This document shows, one piece after another, positions 43,456 to 54,795 of a stretch of DNA of 64,000 nt. The position numbers and the translations under genes are program-made. The stretch's first letter is position 1; the number at the start of each line of letters is the position of its first letter. Below the pieces are notes generated by a model. That model made no database searches. It worked only from the letters and a program-made list of their open reading frames with translations, and was not told the DNA's origin. The DNA is from Cryptomeria japonica (taxonomy: Eukaryota > Streptophyta > Pinopsida > Cupressales > Cupressaceae), in assembly GCF_030272615.1 (NCBI RefSeq), contig NC_081414.1:523448137-523512136 (forward strand), read 5' to 3'.

Positions 43456-44541
43456 TGTGCTATGCTCAAATTCATGTCAAGTTCACCAAAATATGCTATG
43501 TTCAAATTCATCATTGCTAAATAGAAAATAAGGACAATAACGAATTCCTTAACTATCTAAGCAAGTTAAACATAAAACTAATGAAATAATGCAATTAAGA
43601 AATAGGAATACAAAATATGTTAATCAAAACTCCCTATTCCATGATCGCATATGGCTTCCATTTCTCTTCTCCTCTATGTGGTATAATGGCTATCAAATAT
43701 TAAGCTGGCAACCTGCAAATGACACAAAGATTCAAAGTTCACGATTGTTGAAAAATGAAGATTGAATGCTTAATTTATAGAATTTTGGAGAAGATTGATT
43801 GAAAGGTGGAACAAAATGATCAAGAGGTGGAACTCAGGTGAGCTCACATGCTGATTGATAATTGAACTGCTAACTTGGAGGTGAAACAGAATAGATTGAA
43901 CAGATTAATTGAGTTAACTGATTGAGAAAAAGCTAACGGAAGGAAGAAAAAGAATGATTGGAGGAAAATTAACTGATGACAAAGCTAACTAAAAGATGGA
44001 AATAGAGATTGGAGAGATAAATGATTTAATTAATTAATTTAGCATGTGCTTGCACTTTAACTTATATTTTCAATTTAATCTTTGCATGAGATTTTAATTC
44101 AAATAATTGAATTTATTCAATTTAGTATTTGAATATATTTAGAACTTGACTTTGATTTTCAATTTGGTTTTTGAAATCATGCACACGTATTTGAAATTGG
44201 AAGAAATTAGAAGAATTAAAAGAATTAATTAGCTAATTAAATAATTTAAAGAAACTATTAAATAATTATGTAGAAATGGAATTTAATTAAATAATAAAGA
44301 TTATTTCAATTAAAAGATTAAATTACAATTAATTAAATAATAAATATTTAATTAATATTTAGAAAATGGTTAAAATAATTAAATGATGATAGAATAGGAA
44401 ATATAATAATTAGTAAGATGATGAGGAAACATGAAATTAGAAGAATAAGATTAATTAAATTAATTAAATAATTAAAGAATTATTTAATCAATTAGAGGAA
44501 TAATTAGTACATGATCAATGAGACATTTTTAGGTGTCTACA
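43456..44541 (-). repeat. 5' LTR of element C, 1086 bp (unit 1 copy)
   Basis: In + orientation TGTGCTATGCTC to AGGTGTCTACA. About 100 bases shorter than the 3' LTR because of internal AT-rich deletions. Flanked on the right by TTCAT, the altered target copy. Confidence 0.9.
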
Positions 44542-45192
44542 TTCATTGTATTTCTTGGCTGCCCTTTTATAAAGGTAATTGATCATTTGCCTATGTAATC
44601 AACAATATGAATAAAAGCAACAAAAATCTATGATATAATAAATTGCAATCATGGAATAAGATTTGATAAAATTTCTAAAATGTTGAATTAACCCTACAAA
44701 ACTTCGTGTATTCAGTTCATTATTATGTATTCATTGTATTTGGTGGCTCCCCTTTTATAAATTTAAATGAATATTTTCCTCTGTAATCAAAAATATGAAT
44801 ATAAACAACAAAAATTGACAATATGAATATAAATTACAATATGTGTGTGGTGCAAGAGCACCCTCATGCTCGCAATGGTCAAATTTTGGTTCTCATGTTT
44901 GGGGTCATTTGGATCAAAGATGTAAAAGTTTCTCAAATATTGAAAAAGTTGCTCAATTATTGTCAAAGTTGTTAGAGTTGTCAAAGTTGTCAAAGTTGTC
45001 AAAGTTTGGCTTCATTTGGATAATAGATGTAAAAGTTGCTCAGTTGTTGTCAAAGTTGTCAAAGTTGCAAGATAGGCTAGAATTAATTCCATTTGTCATG
45101 TACACAAAACGACGTCATGAGAACATTCAGGTGGGTAGGATTATGCTAGGCATGCTCCTCTTGTGCATACCAAAGCACCAAAATGTCGAGAG
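44542..45192. repeat. Target flank of element C: 185-bp tandem repeat and TTGTCAAAG minisatellite
   Basis: ATTCATTGTATTTCTTGGCTGCCCTTTTATAAA (44541 on) recurs about 183 bases later near 44725, with the following CTGTAATCAA(A/C)AATATGAAT also repeated. The same words occur left of element C (GTTCATTATTGTGTATTCG, 16036 on). A nine-base repeat TTGTCAAAG, about ten copies, fills 44957-45068. No gene. Confidence 0.75.
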
Positions 45193-45768
45193 TCATACCC
45201 TACTGGCGCGATCTCTCAAGTGCCCTGAGTCCAAAAAATTGTCAAACTTTGATGAACTGTTTCTTCCAATCCAGGACACATATGATGAATCCGTTTGAAC
45301 CTGTGGGGTCATTTGAATCGTTTCAAAATAGTTTTTCCATATTCTTTTATCTATTCTCCTACAAGTATTTTCATTCATTTTATCTAGCATTGGTTTCAAT
45401 ATATTCACATTAATGTTAATTAGATACTTTGGTTTCCTTCAAATGATTCTAGGAGGTGTTAACATCAGTGAATTATGTGTATTGTGTACGTTCAATTCAT
45501 CAAATAGAGAAGGTGTATGTTCATCACTTAATTGATTATTCAATGTGGTCTCTTCTTCAATTGCATTAGGTTCATACGGTAAATCAAATGTCTCTTCTTC
45601 AATTGCATTAGGTGCATTTTGTTCATTTGGTAAATCGAATTGAGATGTTGAGGATGACATACCTTCTTGTTGCATTGTTCTTATGTCACGTAATTTCTTC
45701 ATACGTTGTCTTTGTCTTTCCTTTTTAGCCTCTCGTTGTTCCATCGTTCCTCGCTTGTTCTTTCCCAT
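45193..45768 (-). pseudogene. Short Arg/Lys-start ORF of unknown function (unit 1 copy)
   Basis: ATG at 45768 (MGKNKRGTMEQREAKKERQRQRMKKLRDIR) gives a strongly basic N-terminus; then an acidic repeat, FDLPNEQNAP and FDLPYEPNA each followed or preceded by AIEEET; then LKPMLDKMNENTCRRIDKRIWKNYFETIQMTP and YVSWIGRNSSSKFDNFLD. One TGA near 45423 stands where unit 2 has Arg. A splice-acceptor-like TTCTATTTAG lies just upstream of the ATG, so an earlier exon is possible. The basic start resembles N-termini of some transposon-encoded proteins, but I see no Rep, helicase or DDE motif. Both copies end at the same stop. Function unknown. Confidence 0.5.
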
Positions 45769-46296
45769 GGTTGATATCGGTTGTCCTAAATAGAATCATA
45801 TTACATATAAATCAAATAACCATAAATATGCATCTTATCATTATTTTTTTGAATCAAAACTATTAAACAATCACAATAATATTGAAAAAACTAATAAGAA
45901 CAACAATTTAGTTATCTGAAATCATGCAAAACCAAAAAATACACTTACTTTTATGTATAAAACAGTGACTGAAATGCAAACATAGTTGCAGTGGGGCCTT
46001 CAATGACCTCAAAAAATCTTTTTTTGGGGTCATTGAGGCACTTGGGAAAATAAAACTATGTCTAAGTACCGTGCACGCATTCTATTAATGACCGTGTATG
46101 TGTTGTTAGTCCCTAAAATGTTTGCAAGCCCGATAGTATTTTTTGGCACCCTATACGCATTCCTAGGCCTTAACAATGTTATGGAAGGGCAGCAAACTAA
46201 TAGGCTCAGTACCCCATATGCATTTGTAATAAAGAAAATGTGAAGGAAAAGGGAAGGAGGGAGAGGGAGAGGGGTAATGAGAGGGGGAGGGCGAGG

Positions 46297-46360
<64 letters not shown>

Positions 46361-47149
46361 CCGGTGAGGAGGGACCTCAAGGAGTTCAGTCCAAACTGGT
46401 CAGCAAGAGTAAACACAACGGAAACACACATATATGATGGAGGAAATTCATCACAGGTAGTTTTATTTCATGAAATTTAATTACATCCAACCGGTAACAA
46501 CTGGGCTACAACATACCGACACACAGGCCTGGTAGAATAGGTCACACCGAGACCTTGCATCGAAAGATCTATCTTCTAGGGATAATCTATCTATCTTATA
46601 CTTATAGATATTAGATTATAAAGCATGATTACAAATATATAAATCAATCTAAAGGATCCAGTCAGCCCAAAAGGTCAAAACCTAAAGAACAAGACCTAAT
46701 GTGCAAAATGAATAAGGTCGGACTCCACCAAGAGATTCCTCTAGAAAATCCAAAGGATGAAATATAGAAGGTCGGCCACATGCCAAGTAACATCGATATC
46801 AATGCCCAAGGCTCCACAAGCTTTCTAAAGGGTTCTGGTGGATCACCAGAATAGGTCTCAAGAAACCGGTAACAAAGGAACAACCAGGAACAAGAAACTG
46901 TCCAAGAAACTGGGTGTGATATCTTGTTAGAAAGTGATTCAAATGAGATGTGTCTTGAAAGAAAGAAAGATGATCAAGTATTCAAGTAGAATCCAACTCT
47001 ACAGGATCTAGTGAGCCAAAACTAGGACACACATAGGATGGAAAACTGAAACTACAAACAAAACAGAAATGAAATGTTTTTGGTTGATGCAAGATTGTTG
47101 TGAACCGGAGACACTCCTACATCAGACATCTGGGTTTAATGAGAAGCGA
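45769..47149. other. Non-coding interval with motif array, GA microsatellite and LTR-like sequence
   Basis: Contains the inverted copy of the GTGCACG/CATATGC motif array (46060-46230), a GA microsatellite (46299-46357), and then AT-rich sequence with CCGGTAACAA words that leads into the 3' end of element D, where its 3' LTR would be expected. The LTR border is not resolved. Ser/Leu or Arg/Glu translations across the GA run are artefacts. Confidence 0.5.
46299..46357. repeat. GA microsatellite, unit 1
   Basis: A perfect GA run of about 29 units, matched by 57689-57752 in unit 2 with a different length. Confidence 0.95.
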
Positions 47150-47530
47150 GCCTCTCACTTTGTTGGGGTTAGAGGGAAACCAAGGCAGTCTACCTTTGCC
47201 TAAGAAACCCAAGAAGAATATTCAACTAGTTTAATCTTCCAATTCACAAGATATTCTTTGTACTAAATGTTCCAGGTACCATGCCCAATTATACTGTCCA
47301 AAATCTCTTCAATTTGATCTGGTTCTTTCCGGGGCAATTGTTTCTCCAAGTCTACAACACTTTCCTCACTAAATTCTAGTTCATTGTACTCATGAAGATC
47401 TGGAATGTTGAATACAGGTGAAATACTTAGACTATCCGGTAGCTCTACTTCATAGGCATTTCCAGAATTGAACTTTCTCAAAATCTTACAAGGTCCAAAC
47501 TTCTTCATATGCAACTTACTATAAATTCCA
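47150..47530 (-). pseudogene. Chromodomain and integrase C-terminus of element D (unit 1)
   Basis: MHMKKFGPCKILRKFNSGNAYEVELPDSLSISPVFNIPDLH is the integrase C-terminal region. QIEEILDSIIGH starts a chromodomain, which continues past a stop at 47263 as YKEYLVNWKIKLVEYSSWVS and VDCLGFPLTP to about 47160. The order integrase-chromodomain identifies a chromovirus. Reina/Galadriel type is likely from the overall motifs. Confidence 0.8.
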
Positions 47531-48430
47531 ATCGGGAATATATCTTTTTCTCAATTATACCATCACTTCATCACCAACTTAAAATTCCTTATGTCTCCTC
47601 TTCTCATCTGCCTTCTCCTTATATTTTATGTTCATGTCTTCCAAATGTTGTTTAACCTGAATATGCAATGCTGCCATGTGATCTACAAAATCTTCTACTT
47701 TTGAACTATTTCTGTCTTCATTGCGAATGTCTCTCAATTCTGCTATTTCTCTAGGATGTACTCCGGTAAAATATATCAAAAGGTGTTTTTTCGGTACTTC
47801 TATTCACTAAATTGTTATAGGCAAAATCTGATTGTGCAAGGATCAAATTCCAACTTCCAATTTTTTCTCCCACTAACCATATCAACAAGTTTCCCAAACT
47901 CTGGTTAACTACTTGTGTCTTTTCATCACTCCACGGATGAAAATTAGAACTGAACGTCAAATCTGTCTTCATCTTCTTCCAAAGTGTTTTCCAAAAATAG
48001 CCAACAAACTTAGTGTCTCTGTCTAAAACTATGCTCTTAGGTAACCCATGCAATCTCACCACTTCCTTGAAAAATAGGTCTGCTACATGCAATGCATCTG
48101 ATGTCTTCTTGCAAGGTATGAAATGAGCCATCTTCAAAAATCTATCCACTACCACAAATATAGAATCATTCCCTCTCAATGTCTTAGGCAATCCTAGTAC
48201 AAAATCCATGCTTATATCCTCCCAAGGTCTTACCAGTAGTGTCAAAGGTTTATACAATACCACATTCTGACCACTACCTTTTGCAACTTGACAAACTCTA
48301 CAACTCTGAACATATCTCTTAATATCCTTATGAATCTTGGGCTAAAAGTACTGCACACTCACCAATGCAACTATTTTATCAATGCCAAAATGTCTAACTA
48401 AACCTCCACTATTGTTCTCTTTGATTAGGT
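47531..48430 (-). pseudogene. Integrase of element D (unit 1)
   Basis: Zinc-binding part near 48420-48280 (LVRHFGIDKIVALVSVQYF, CRVCQVAKG). Core: ISMDFVLGLPKT (48200), IVLDRDTKFVGYFW (48030) and, where the catalytic Glu is expected, KTQVVNQSLGNLL with Gln (47930). DFAYNNLVNRSTEKTPFDIF follows, then a frameshift into GVHPREIAELRD and KEKADEKRRHKEF (47579). Catalytically dead by the Glu to Gln change. Unit 2 has Lys there. Confidence 0.85.
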
Positions 48431-50040
48431 TCTCTCTCATGGAACTCTTAGGTATGCATAACTGAACTCCCTTGAATAACATCCCATCCTGAATGAAATA
48501 ATCTAACCCTTTTGTCCTATAAACCATAACTGGTTCTTTACATGCTGTCAAAGGGTCTGCAAAATCCGGGTCTTCATCATACAAGGTCTTCAAATCTTCA
48601 AAAACTAATACTGTCACTCTCATTTTTGTCAGCAAATTCCTTCTAATACTCCATGCATCAACAAATTTGTAATATTTTCCACTTCTATGCTTCAACACAA
48701 AGGTGTAACTCTAAAAGAATTCTACCCATCTCATATATCTTTGATTTAACTTACTCTGACTATTCAAATACTGTAAAGCTTGATGATCTGTATACAACAC
48801 AAACTCCTTAGGCAACAAGTAGTGTCTCCATTTCCTCAAGGCTTGAACTATGGCATAAAATTCATGATCATATATTGAATATCTCTTTCGAGCATCATTC
48901 AATTTCTCATTGAAATATGCTACTATTCTCCATTCTTGACTCAAAACTGCTCCTATTGTTGTTCCACTTGCATCACAATCCACTTGGAATACCTTATTAA
49001 AATTCGATAAAGCTAACACAAGTTGCTCAGTCACTTTCTGCTTCAACAATTCAAAAATTTTGTTTTCTCTTGTGGTCCACTTGAACTCCTTCTGATCTCC
49101 CCTCATGGTCTTAGTCATAGGGTTACAAACTAAACTGAAATTTTTGATAAACTTCCGGTAAAAGCTAGCCAATCCATGGAATGATCTTACCTCCCCAATG
49201 CTTTGTGGTGTAGGCCACTCAATAATGGATTTCACTTTCTCTGGTTCCATCTTCAAACCATCCTTTGAAATCACAAATCCCAAATAGACTACGTCATCCT
49301 TCATGAAATTACCCTTCTTGATATGGATCATCAACTTTTCTTCTATCAACCTCTGTAAAAATTGTCTTAACTGCAACAAATGTTCCTCTTTTGTTTTACT
49401 GAAAATCAGAATGTCATCCAAATACACAATAACAAACTTACCCAAGAATTTATTTAATACCTCATTCATCAGCCTCATGAAAGTGCTCGGTGCATTAGTC
49501 AATACAAAAGGCATCACCAACCATTCATATTGTCTTTTGTTTGTCTTAAATGTTGTCTTCCACTCATCACCTTCTCTGATCCTGATTTGATGATATCCAC
49601 TCTTCAAATCTATCTTTGTAAAGTATTTTTCTCCACTCAAATAGTCCATTATGTCATCCATCCTAGGCAAAGGAAACCTATATTTCACTATGATGTTGTT
49701 TATTTATCTTGAACTGGTACACATCCTCCATTGTCCATTTTTCTTAGGTGCTAATACTATTGGTACTACACAAGGGATCAGACTCTCCATGATCAAACCT
49801 TTTCTTAATAGCTCCCGCACTTGTCTATTCAATTCTTCATTCTCTGTCGATGTCAACCGATTTGCAGCTTTATTAGGCAAGCTAGCTCTGGGAACCAAGT
49901 CCATGCAATGACTAATACTTCTAATAGGTGGCAATCCATCAGGTACATTATCTGAAATGATGTCCTCATATTCTATCAGCAAATCTCTTATCTCTGTCGG
50001 GTGTTGTCCTTGATAGCTCTGAAAAATGATTGCATGAAAT
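48431..50040 (-). pseudogene. Reverse transcriptase and RNase H of element D (unit 1), 5' truncated
   Basis: RT is nearly undamaged on 49982-48711: NRQVRELLRKGLIMESLIPC, then after a stop at 49701 [40 protein letters not shown], active site [12 protein letters not shown] (about 49415), [25 protein letters not shown]. RNase [52 protein letters not shown], all catalytic residues present. The linker KYYKFVDAWSIRRN and HC-type leader follow to 48342. Coding homology stops at about 50040, so gag, protease and the 5' LTR are missing in both units: the truncation predates the duplication. Confidence 0.9.
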
Positions 50041-51881
50041 TTTCAATTTTGCGCTTGAGATATTGATTTTTTGGTTTTATTTGTATCCTTTGAAAATGAT
50101 CCAAGGTCTAGGGCTTAGGTTTTATCAACATATTTTGTGTTTCATCAAGAAAACCCTAGCACTGATAAAGTTCGCAGTTACTTTTTCCTCTTAAAGCCAA
50201 GGGTTGATTACCATGGGTGGGGCCATTTGTTTCCCAAGGTGTTAAAGTGATGGATAACCGGTTCATGTTTTTTCCTAAGTTGCAAAGTATCCTTTGATCA
50301 GTTTCCTTTTAAATATTCACGCCCATAATTTCCCTAAGTCCGAAAGTCCTAAGTAGTTCGATGGGAGATTAAAGACATAATGGATGCAATGGTTCACGCT
50401 TCCCTGTGATCAAAGATGCAAGGATTTTAAACACTGCGGTATCATGAGATTGTGTCACATGTTATCAGCAGACATTGGTAGGGTTAGCAGTATAACCGGT
50501 TGAAGCATTGTGTTACCGATTCTCAGGAGGTAAAGGCTAGTCTACTAATGGTCCATAAAATTGCACATGCTCGAAATAAATGAAGATGTTTTACTCTAAG
50601 GAAAAGGTCTTTGATCTTTAATCTTGAAAGAGTTGATGGGCAGTAAGCAAAGCCATAAAGAGTGGACAGATTAGATGGCTATTGTGATCCTGTGATGAAA
50701 GTTGTAGGGAGATTACAGACCATGGCATTGTGACATAATGCCATGTGTCCCAAGTTGTCCAAGAAGATCTATGGTGGGGTCGTTGACACAGTCTGGTTGA
50801 GAGATGATATGGCATAGTCTAGTCAGATCCTGGAAGGTCTGTAGATATAGATGGAAAGTCAAAGGCCATGTTGACAAGCAATGACCGTTAGATTTGCCAG
50901 GATGGGTATAATCTACGGTAGAGTTTCAAATTTGAAATTATGAGGGATTTTGGAGGCACCGGTTGTAGCTCATCGAAAAGAAGTAAAATGAATATTAGAT
51001 ATAGACTTGTCGATTCAGGATCGATTTTATAATCAAAGATGATATCCCAAAGATGTGAAAGGGTTTGGATAAGTTTATGGTTCAAGTGCGATGGATCACA
51101 AATCTTTGATAAATTCAGAGATTTATCTGATGGCAGAGATCCTAAAAATAGAAGAATGTACACCCATGGAAGAATTAAATCAGGATAAAATCACTCACAT
51201 CAGATGAACCTTGACAGAAGAATATAGTGGATGTGATATGCATGAATTCTAGTGTCCATAGCTGGCAAATTGAATCAAGAGCACCCAAGTGATGATGTTT
51301 CACAAACAGGCACTACTTGATGAAGTATGGTTTAACTATAAATACAGCAAGTTAGTGATAAAATTGGTAGGAAAGTATGAAGTCTTTTCATTCTTTAAAA
51401 GCAGTTTTTCCTTCTACAAAGAAAATGATGTTGACCAATTTTGTAGATGGAGTTGCAATATACTCTGTGATACCGGATGGAAATTTTTGCTCATGTGTGA
51501 GTATGTCTATTGTCATAGGGGATGTGAAAGTGGAGAGGATTGCCAGAGGAGGTATGAAAGCCTTTTCTTCTGAAGAAAGGCCACACATGACACAGCCTCT
51601 GTGACTACTCTGTCATTGGATGGCAGAGGGTTCTAAGAGAGAGCCCACTAAGGATTGAAAAAGGAACATGTCTGGGTAGGGAGTGGCAACAATCCATCCA
51701 GGTAGTTGTATGGAAGTTGCGACCCCTCCCAACATATTATATTTACCCTCTAACTCCTCCTGCCACTGCCTCTTATCCTAGGCATAAAGGTTGAAGATCT
51801 TCCTCTAGTTTAGAGGTGACTTTTCTTCTTGCCAAGACCTCGTTTCCTTTCCTACAAGAGAAATTCTCTTTAGGACAAAAA
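50041..51881 (+). other. Promoter-like unique region between elements D and E (unit 1)
   Basis: No retroelement protein. Recurring CCGGTT words lie at 50260-50520. A + strand TATA box at 51335-51348 precedes a 75-codon frame. The stretch 51600-51780 is missing from unit 2. Origin unknown: it may be LTR sequence of a family with no second copy here, or captured genomic DNA. Confidence 0.5.
51335..51604 (+). pseudogene. TATA box and 75-codon frame, possibly a captured gene start
   Basis: ACTATAAATACAGC (51335-51348) lies 29 bases before an ATG at 51377. The frame reads NFVDGVAIYSVIPDGNFCSC, MSIVIGDVKVERIARGGMKAF and SSEERPH, stopping at 51602. In unit 2 the same frame is mostly kept (SIVIGDVEVERIAKGGMKSF) but its start is damaged. 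Compositional bias could keep it open; another frame across it is also long. Family not recognised. Confidence 0.3.
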
Positions 51882-53143
51882 TGCAACATCTCACACCCCA
51901 TTTGAGGTATCAGGGTGACAACGACATCGCTCAAACAGTTTTGCTACTACCAATTTCCAATTAAGAATGATGATACACATGTGCCAGCACATGGACATGT
52001 AGATATTTTGTAATAGAATTGCATATGCCCTTTTAGGGATAATTCTTAAAATGAATCTTCTATGGATAGGTGTCTTCTAGCCTGATGCTTCGTGCTCCCT
52101 TATTATAAAAGGAAAATCAAGGATATTAGTTAGGGTTCTAAATTTTCTAAGAAGGATCTCTGTAAAAAGTAGGTCTATTATGCAAGGTTAGGTTCCAGAT
52201 AGTTTTAGGGAGTCATAGGAAATAACAGAGACTATAATGTCATTTTTGCAAAGCAAGATATAATAAAATAGTTGCAAGTTTTCTTTTTAAATGGGTTATC
52301 TTGTATTTGAATTTGTTAACTGTTATCTGGTAGAAGGTAGCTTATAATATTAATGCAGATGTATTTCCTAGTCTTTAGTCTCCTATGTGTGATTTTATTT
52401 TCTTTTAAGCAAATGGGATCAAGGGTTTTGTTTGTTTGTTGCATTGTTATGATGCATGCATTCTTCCATTCAATGCTTTAATCTAAGGGGTTAATTAAAA
52501 TGCTTGAGTGAGAGTACAAAGATATATGGCTCGTAACAAGATTTGATAAGAAGTTCAAATGAAGGATTGTAGACAAAGAAATATTGTTTAAGGCTAATCT
52601 TAGCTATTAGTTGAAGTTTTACTAGATTTTAGTAATAATTTTCAAGGAGTCTATAACCCAAATGAACAAGGCACTGGTATTTGCTAGAAGATGTCATTAG
52701 GGTTTTGGTTTTTATTCTATTTTCTTCACGGGTTCTCAGAATAATTTTTTATAAAAATCAGAATATCTTTTACGTTTCATGCATTTTCTATAAGTTGTCT
52801 CTCCCCCTTCTCATACTCCAGTTTAAGGTTGAGGATCACTAAAGTATTATCCATCCTTGAGCATTCTCCCTTTTTGTTGAGTCTTTTTATGAGAGTATCT
52901 TCTTTGTTTTCTGTAAATTCCTAAGTATCATTGCAAAGACCAGGAAGTCCAGTGAAGGGATCACCCTCCCTGGTTTTGCAAAGCCTAAAGTGCAGAAGGA
53001 ACACATGTCCTTGTTACTGTTTGTCCAATCCTGACAGGTATTGATGAGTTGGAGGTGGCTCTCCATATATATTTGAAGGAATTAGCTTGGTCTCTACCCT
53101 ACAATAGTATAAACCCACCTTTTTTCATTTTTGGGAACCAACA
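51882..53143 (+). repeat. 5' LTR of element E (unit 1), about 1.26 kb
   Basis: The right end is fixed by GGGAACCAACA just before a primer-binding region (53148). The left end at TGCAACATCTCACACCCC is inferred; unit 2 reads CGTAACATCTCACACCCC at the same place, so the common form was probably TGTAACATC. A TATA box, ATTATAAAAGG, lies at about 52101, followed by AGGGTTCTAAATTTTCT, a plausible transcription start. Confidence 0.55.
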
Positions 53144-53147
53144 AAAA

Positions 53148-53169
53148 TTGGCGACTCTGCTAGGGATTT
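53148..53169 (+). promoter_or_regulatory. Primer-binding region of element E
   Basis: TTGGCGACTCTGCTAGGGAT after ACCAACA matches the TGGCGACTCTGCTGGGGA-type word found next to the 5' LTR of many plant Tat-type elements. It fixes orientation (+). Confidence 0.75.
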
Positions 53170-54058
53170 GTTGAATTGCAAGAGTCTCTGGTTAAAATAA
53201 AATGCAAAATATGTACATGATATTATCCCATTTGAGTCATCAACAGAAATTTGTGACTTTGCTAGGGAAGGTTGTATAAGGTTGTCTAGGTTTTATGTGA
53301 TTTGATGGTTGAGCGTTGCTCCCGCGTTGCAGGACTAAAACTTTTTCCCCAAGAGTGAAAAGTTTCTTAACCCATCCCTTGTTTGTTTGAGTCAATTCTC
53401 ATAAGTGTTGCTGAAAAATTTGCTAAGATTCACCTTTCATAAAAGAGTTGGTCCAGATTTGTTCATTTTTCAAGATTATATGTAATACCTCACAAGTGTG
53501 AGTGGCAACTCTGAGATTTTGAGTTTTATGCATCAATGTGTATTTGCTTGAAGAAGGACCAAGAGATTTGTAAAAAGAAATTTAGTAGGTTTTAGCTCTT
53601 ATGATGAAGTACCCTGACAAGTTGAGGATGGAATTAATAATGTCATTGGATGATGAAGAAGTGTTGCAGTGATGTGTTGAAACAAATCTGACCTATGAAG
53701 AAAATATAGTTTGTTTGAGTATTTATCCTTTGTGAGGAGGTGGTGACTCTGTCAAAGATCAGTGTTAAAGGTTTGAAGGATTGAAGGTGACTTTGCAAGT
53801 CTTAGGATAAAGAAAGCAACATCAGCTTCAACATTTCTAGGTATATTGATTTTCATGAACCAAATATGTGTTTCATGAAGATTGTGTGAGAAAATGTTCC
53901 CTAAAAAGTGAGAGAAGCACTAAGGAAGGGAATGGTAGTAATTATTTTACATACTCCTAAGATTCAATTTTCAATTTTTTGTATGAGATTAGATGGAGTA
54001 CGTTTTAATCCCTTGCAATATAATGGTTTAATATCTGGAAAAAAAATGAAATGGGGAA
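53170..54058 (+). other. Leader of element E
   Basis: Non-coding. Decayed copies of the primer-region word recur: TTGTGACTTTGCTAGGGAAG (53251), GTGGCAACTCTGAGATTTTG (53502), GGTGACTCTGTCAAAG (53744), GGTGACTTTGCAAGTC (53787). Confidence 0.55.
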
Positions 54059-54283
54059 ATGAATAAAAAAATGTATTATACACCTGTGTTTCCCTATGAA
54101 ATGACAAATACAAATGTGCAACCTGTGCCAAATCACCATAGAGATTTCTTTATGCAAAGATATAAGCCATTGAACTTTGATGGTATCCAAGGTTTCCCAA
54201 ATCCAGTTCCTGAAAGGTTTAGGGAGCAATTAATAGGATTCAATGGGAAAAGGTCAAAATCAACACGACATCATGTGCAATTG
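54059..54283 (+). pseudogene. N-terminal gag of element E, cut by the duplication junction
   Basis: MNKKMYYTPVFPYEM, then YKPLNFDGIQGFPNPVPERFREQLIGFNGKRSKS, the start of a Ty3/gypsy gag (the NFDGI...P..VP......FNG pattern precedes the gag core). The frame is open and undamaged for 75 codons, then joins C leader sequence at 54284. The rest of gag and pol are not in the window. If the duplication model is right they lie beyond unit 2. Confidence 0.65.
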
Positions 54284-54795
54284 AATACAATCTTAGGCTA
54301 GAAATTGGAAACCATTCAATGAGGCCCTTACAAAATACCGAAACAAAACAAACATGTAGAGAGTCTAGTAGCACTTGCTCCACTCAACAACACACACTTC
54401 TCAGGCATGCTAGTATCTCTTACCCCGAAGATCCAAAGATCTTATAACTGAGGGATTTTTGTATCATAGTGTAAGGTACATGAAGGGTATCTATGGGGTA
54501 CAATCTAGACTCTTGGAATCACTGAATGTAGGGTTTTGGGTTACTAAATTGGTTCTTATTGTAAAATTTTGAGGGGTCCTGATCCAATGATGGATTCTCA
54601 GAGTAGGCCACTTAAGACTTTAGCTGAGCTTATCGGTGCGAGGAAAGGCCCCCATATATGTCGAATTCACTCAACACTTTAGCCGCCTGACTAGTATATT
54701 TATATAGAGGCTCGAAAAACCCGCTCGAGAGTACGCTAGGAGAGATGATATCCCCAATGCATCCCAATTCGAAGTACCTCTATGGGGTGATGAAA

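Larger units (their letters stand above)
16056..44541 (-). mobile_element. Element C: giant Tat-lineage Ty3/gypsy retrotransposon, split by element B
   Basis: Two LTRs of about 1.1-1.2 kb in the same orientation bound the element. On the - strand they begin TGTAGACACC and end in CA, and TTCGT/TTCAT target copies flank them. Read on the - strand: 5' LTR (44541-43456), leader, gag (42043 to 39686), insertion of element B, rest of gag and protease (28018-27300), RT, RNase H, second archaeal-type RNase H, integrase (to 22640), an intergenic stretch, an antisense PMD gene, PPT and 3' LTR (17241-16056). Subtracting B leaves about 16.8 kb. The dual RNase H is the hallmark of the Tat lineage (Ogre, Retand, Grande relatives). 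All genes are broken. Confidence 0.88.
42945..54283. repeat. Tandem duplication unit 1 (11,339 bp)
   Basis: Homology to 54284-64000 starts at AATACAATCTTAGGCT (42945 and 54284) and runs through C leader, C LTR, target flank, - strand ORF, GA tract, chromovirus pol, promoter-like region and E LTR, in the same order and orientation. Short stretches compared by eye differ at 7-10 percent plus indels, including about 180 bases absent from unit 2 near 62850. Confidence 0.92.

Noticed and set aside
49303-49590. Hydrophobic + strand frames at 49303-49911 and 60570-61178 present in both units
   Set aside because: Antisense shadows of the element D reverse transcriptase.
54005-54229. - strand frame opposite the E gag start
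   Set aside because: The + strand frame has the gag-type NFDGI / NPVP / FNG pattern and follows a primer site and leader; the - frame is its shadow.
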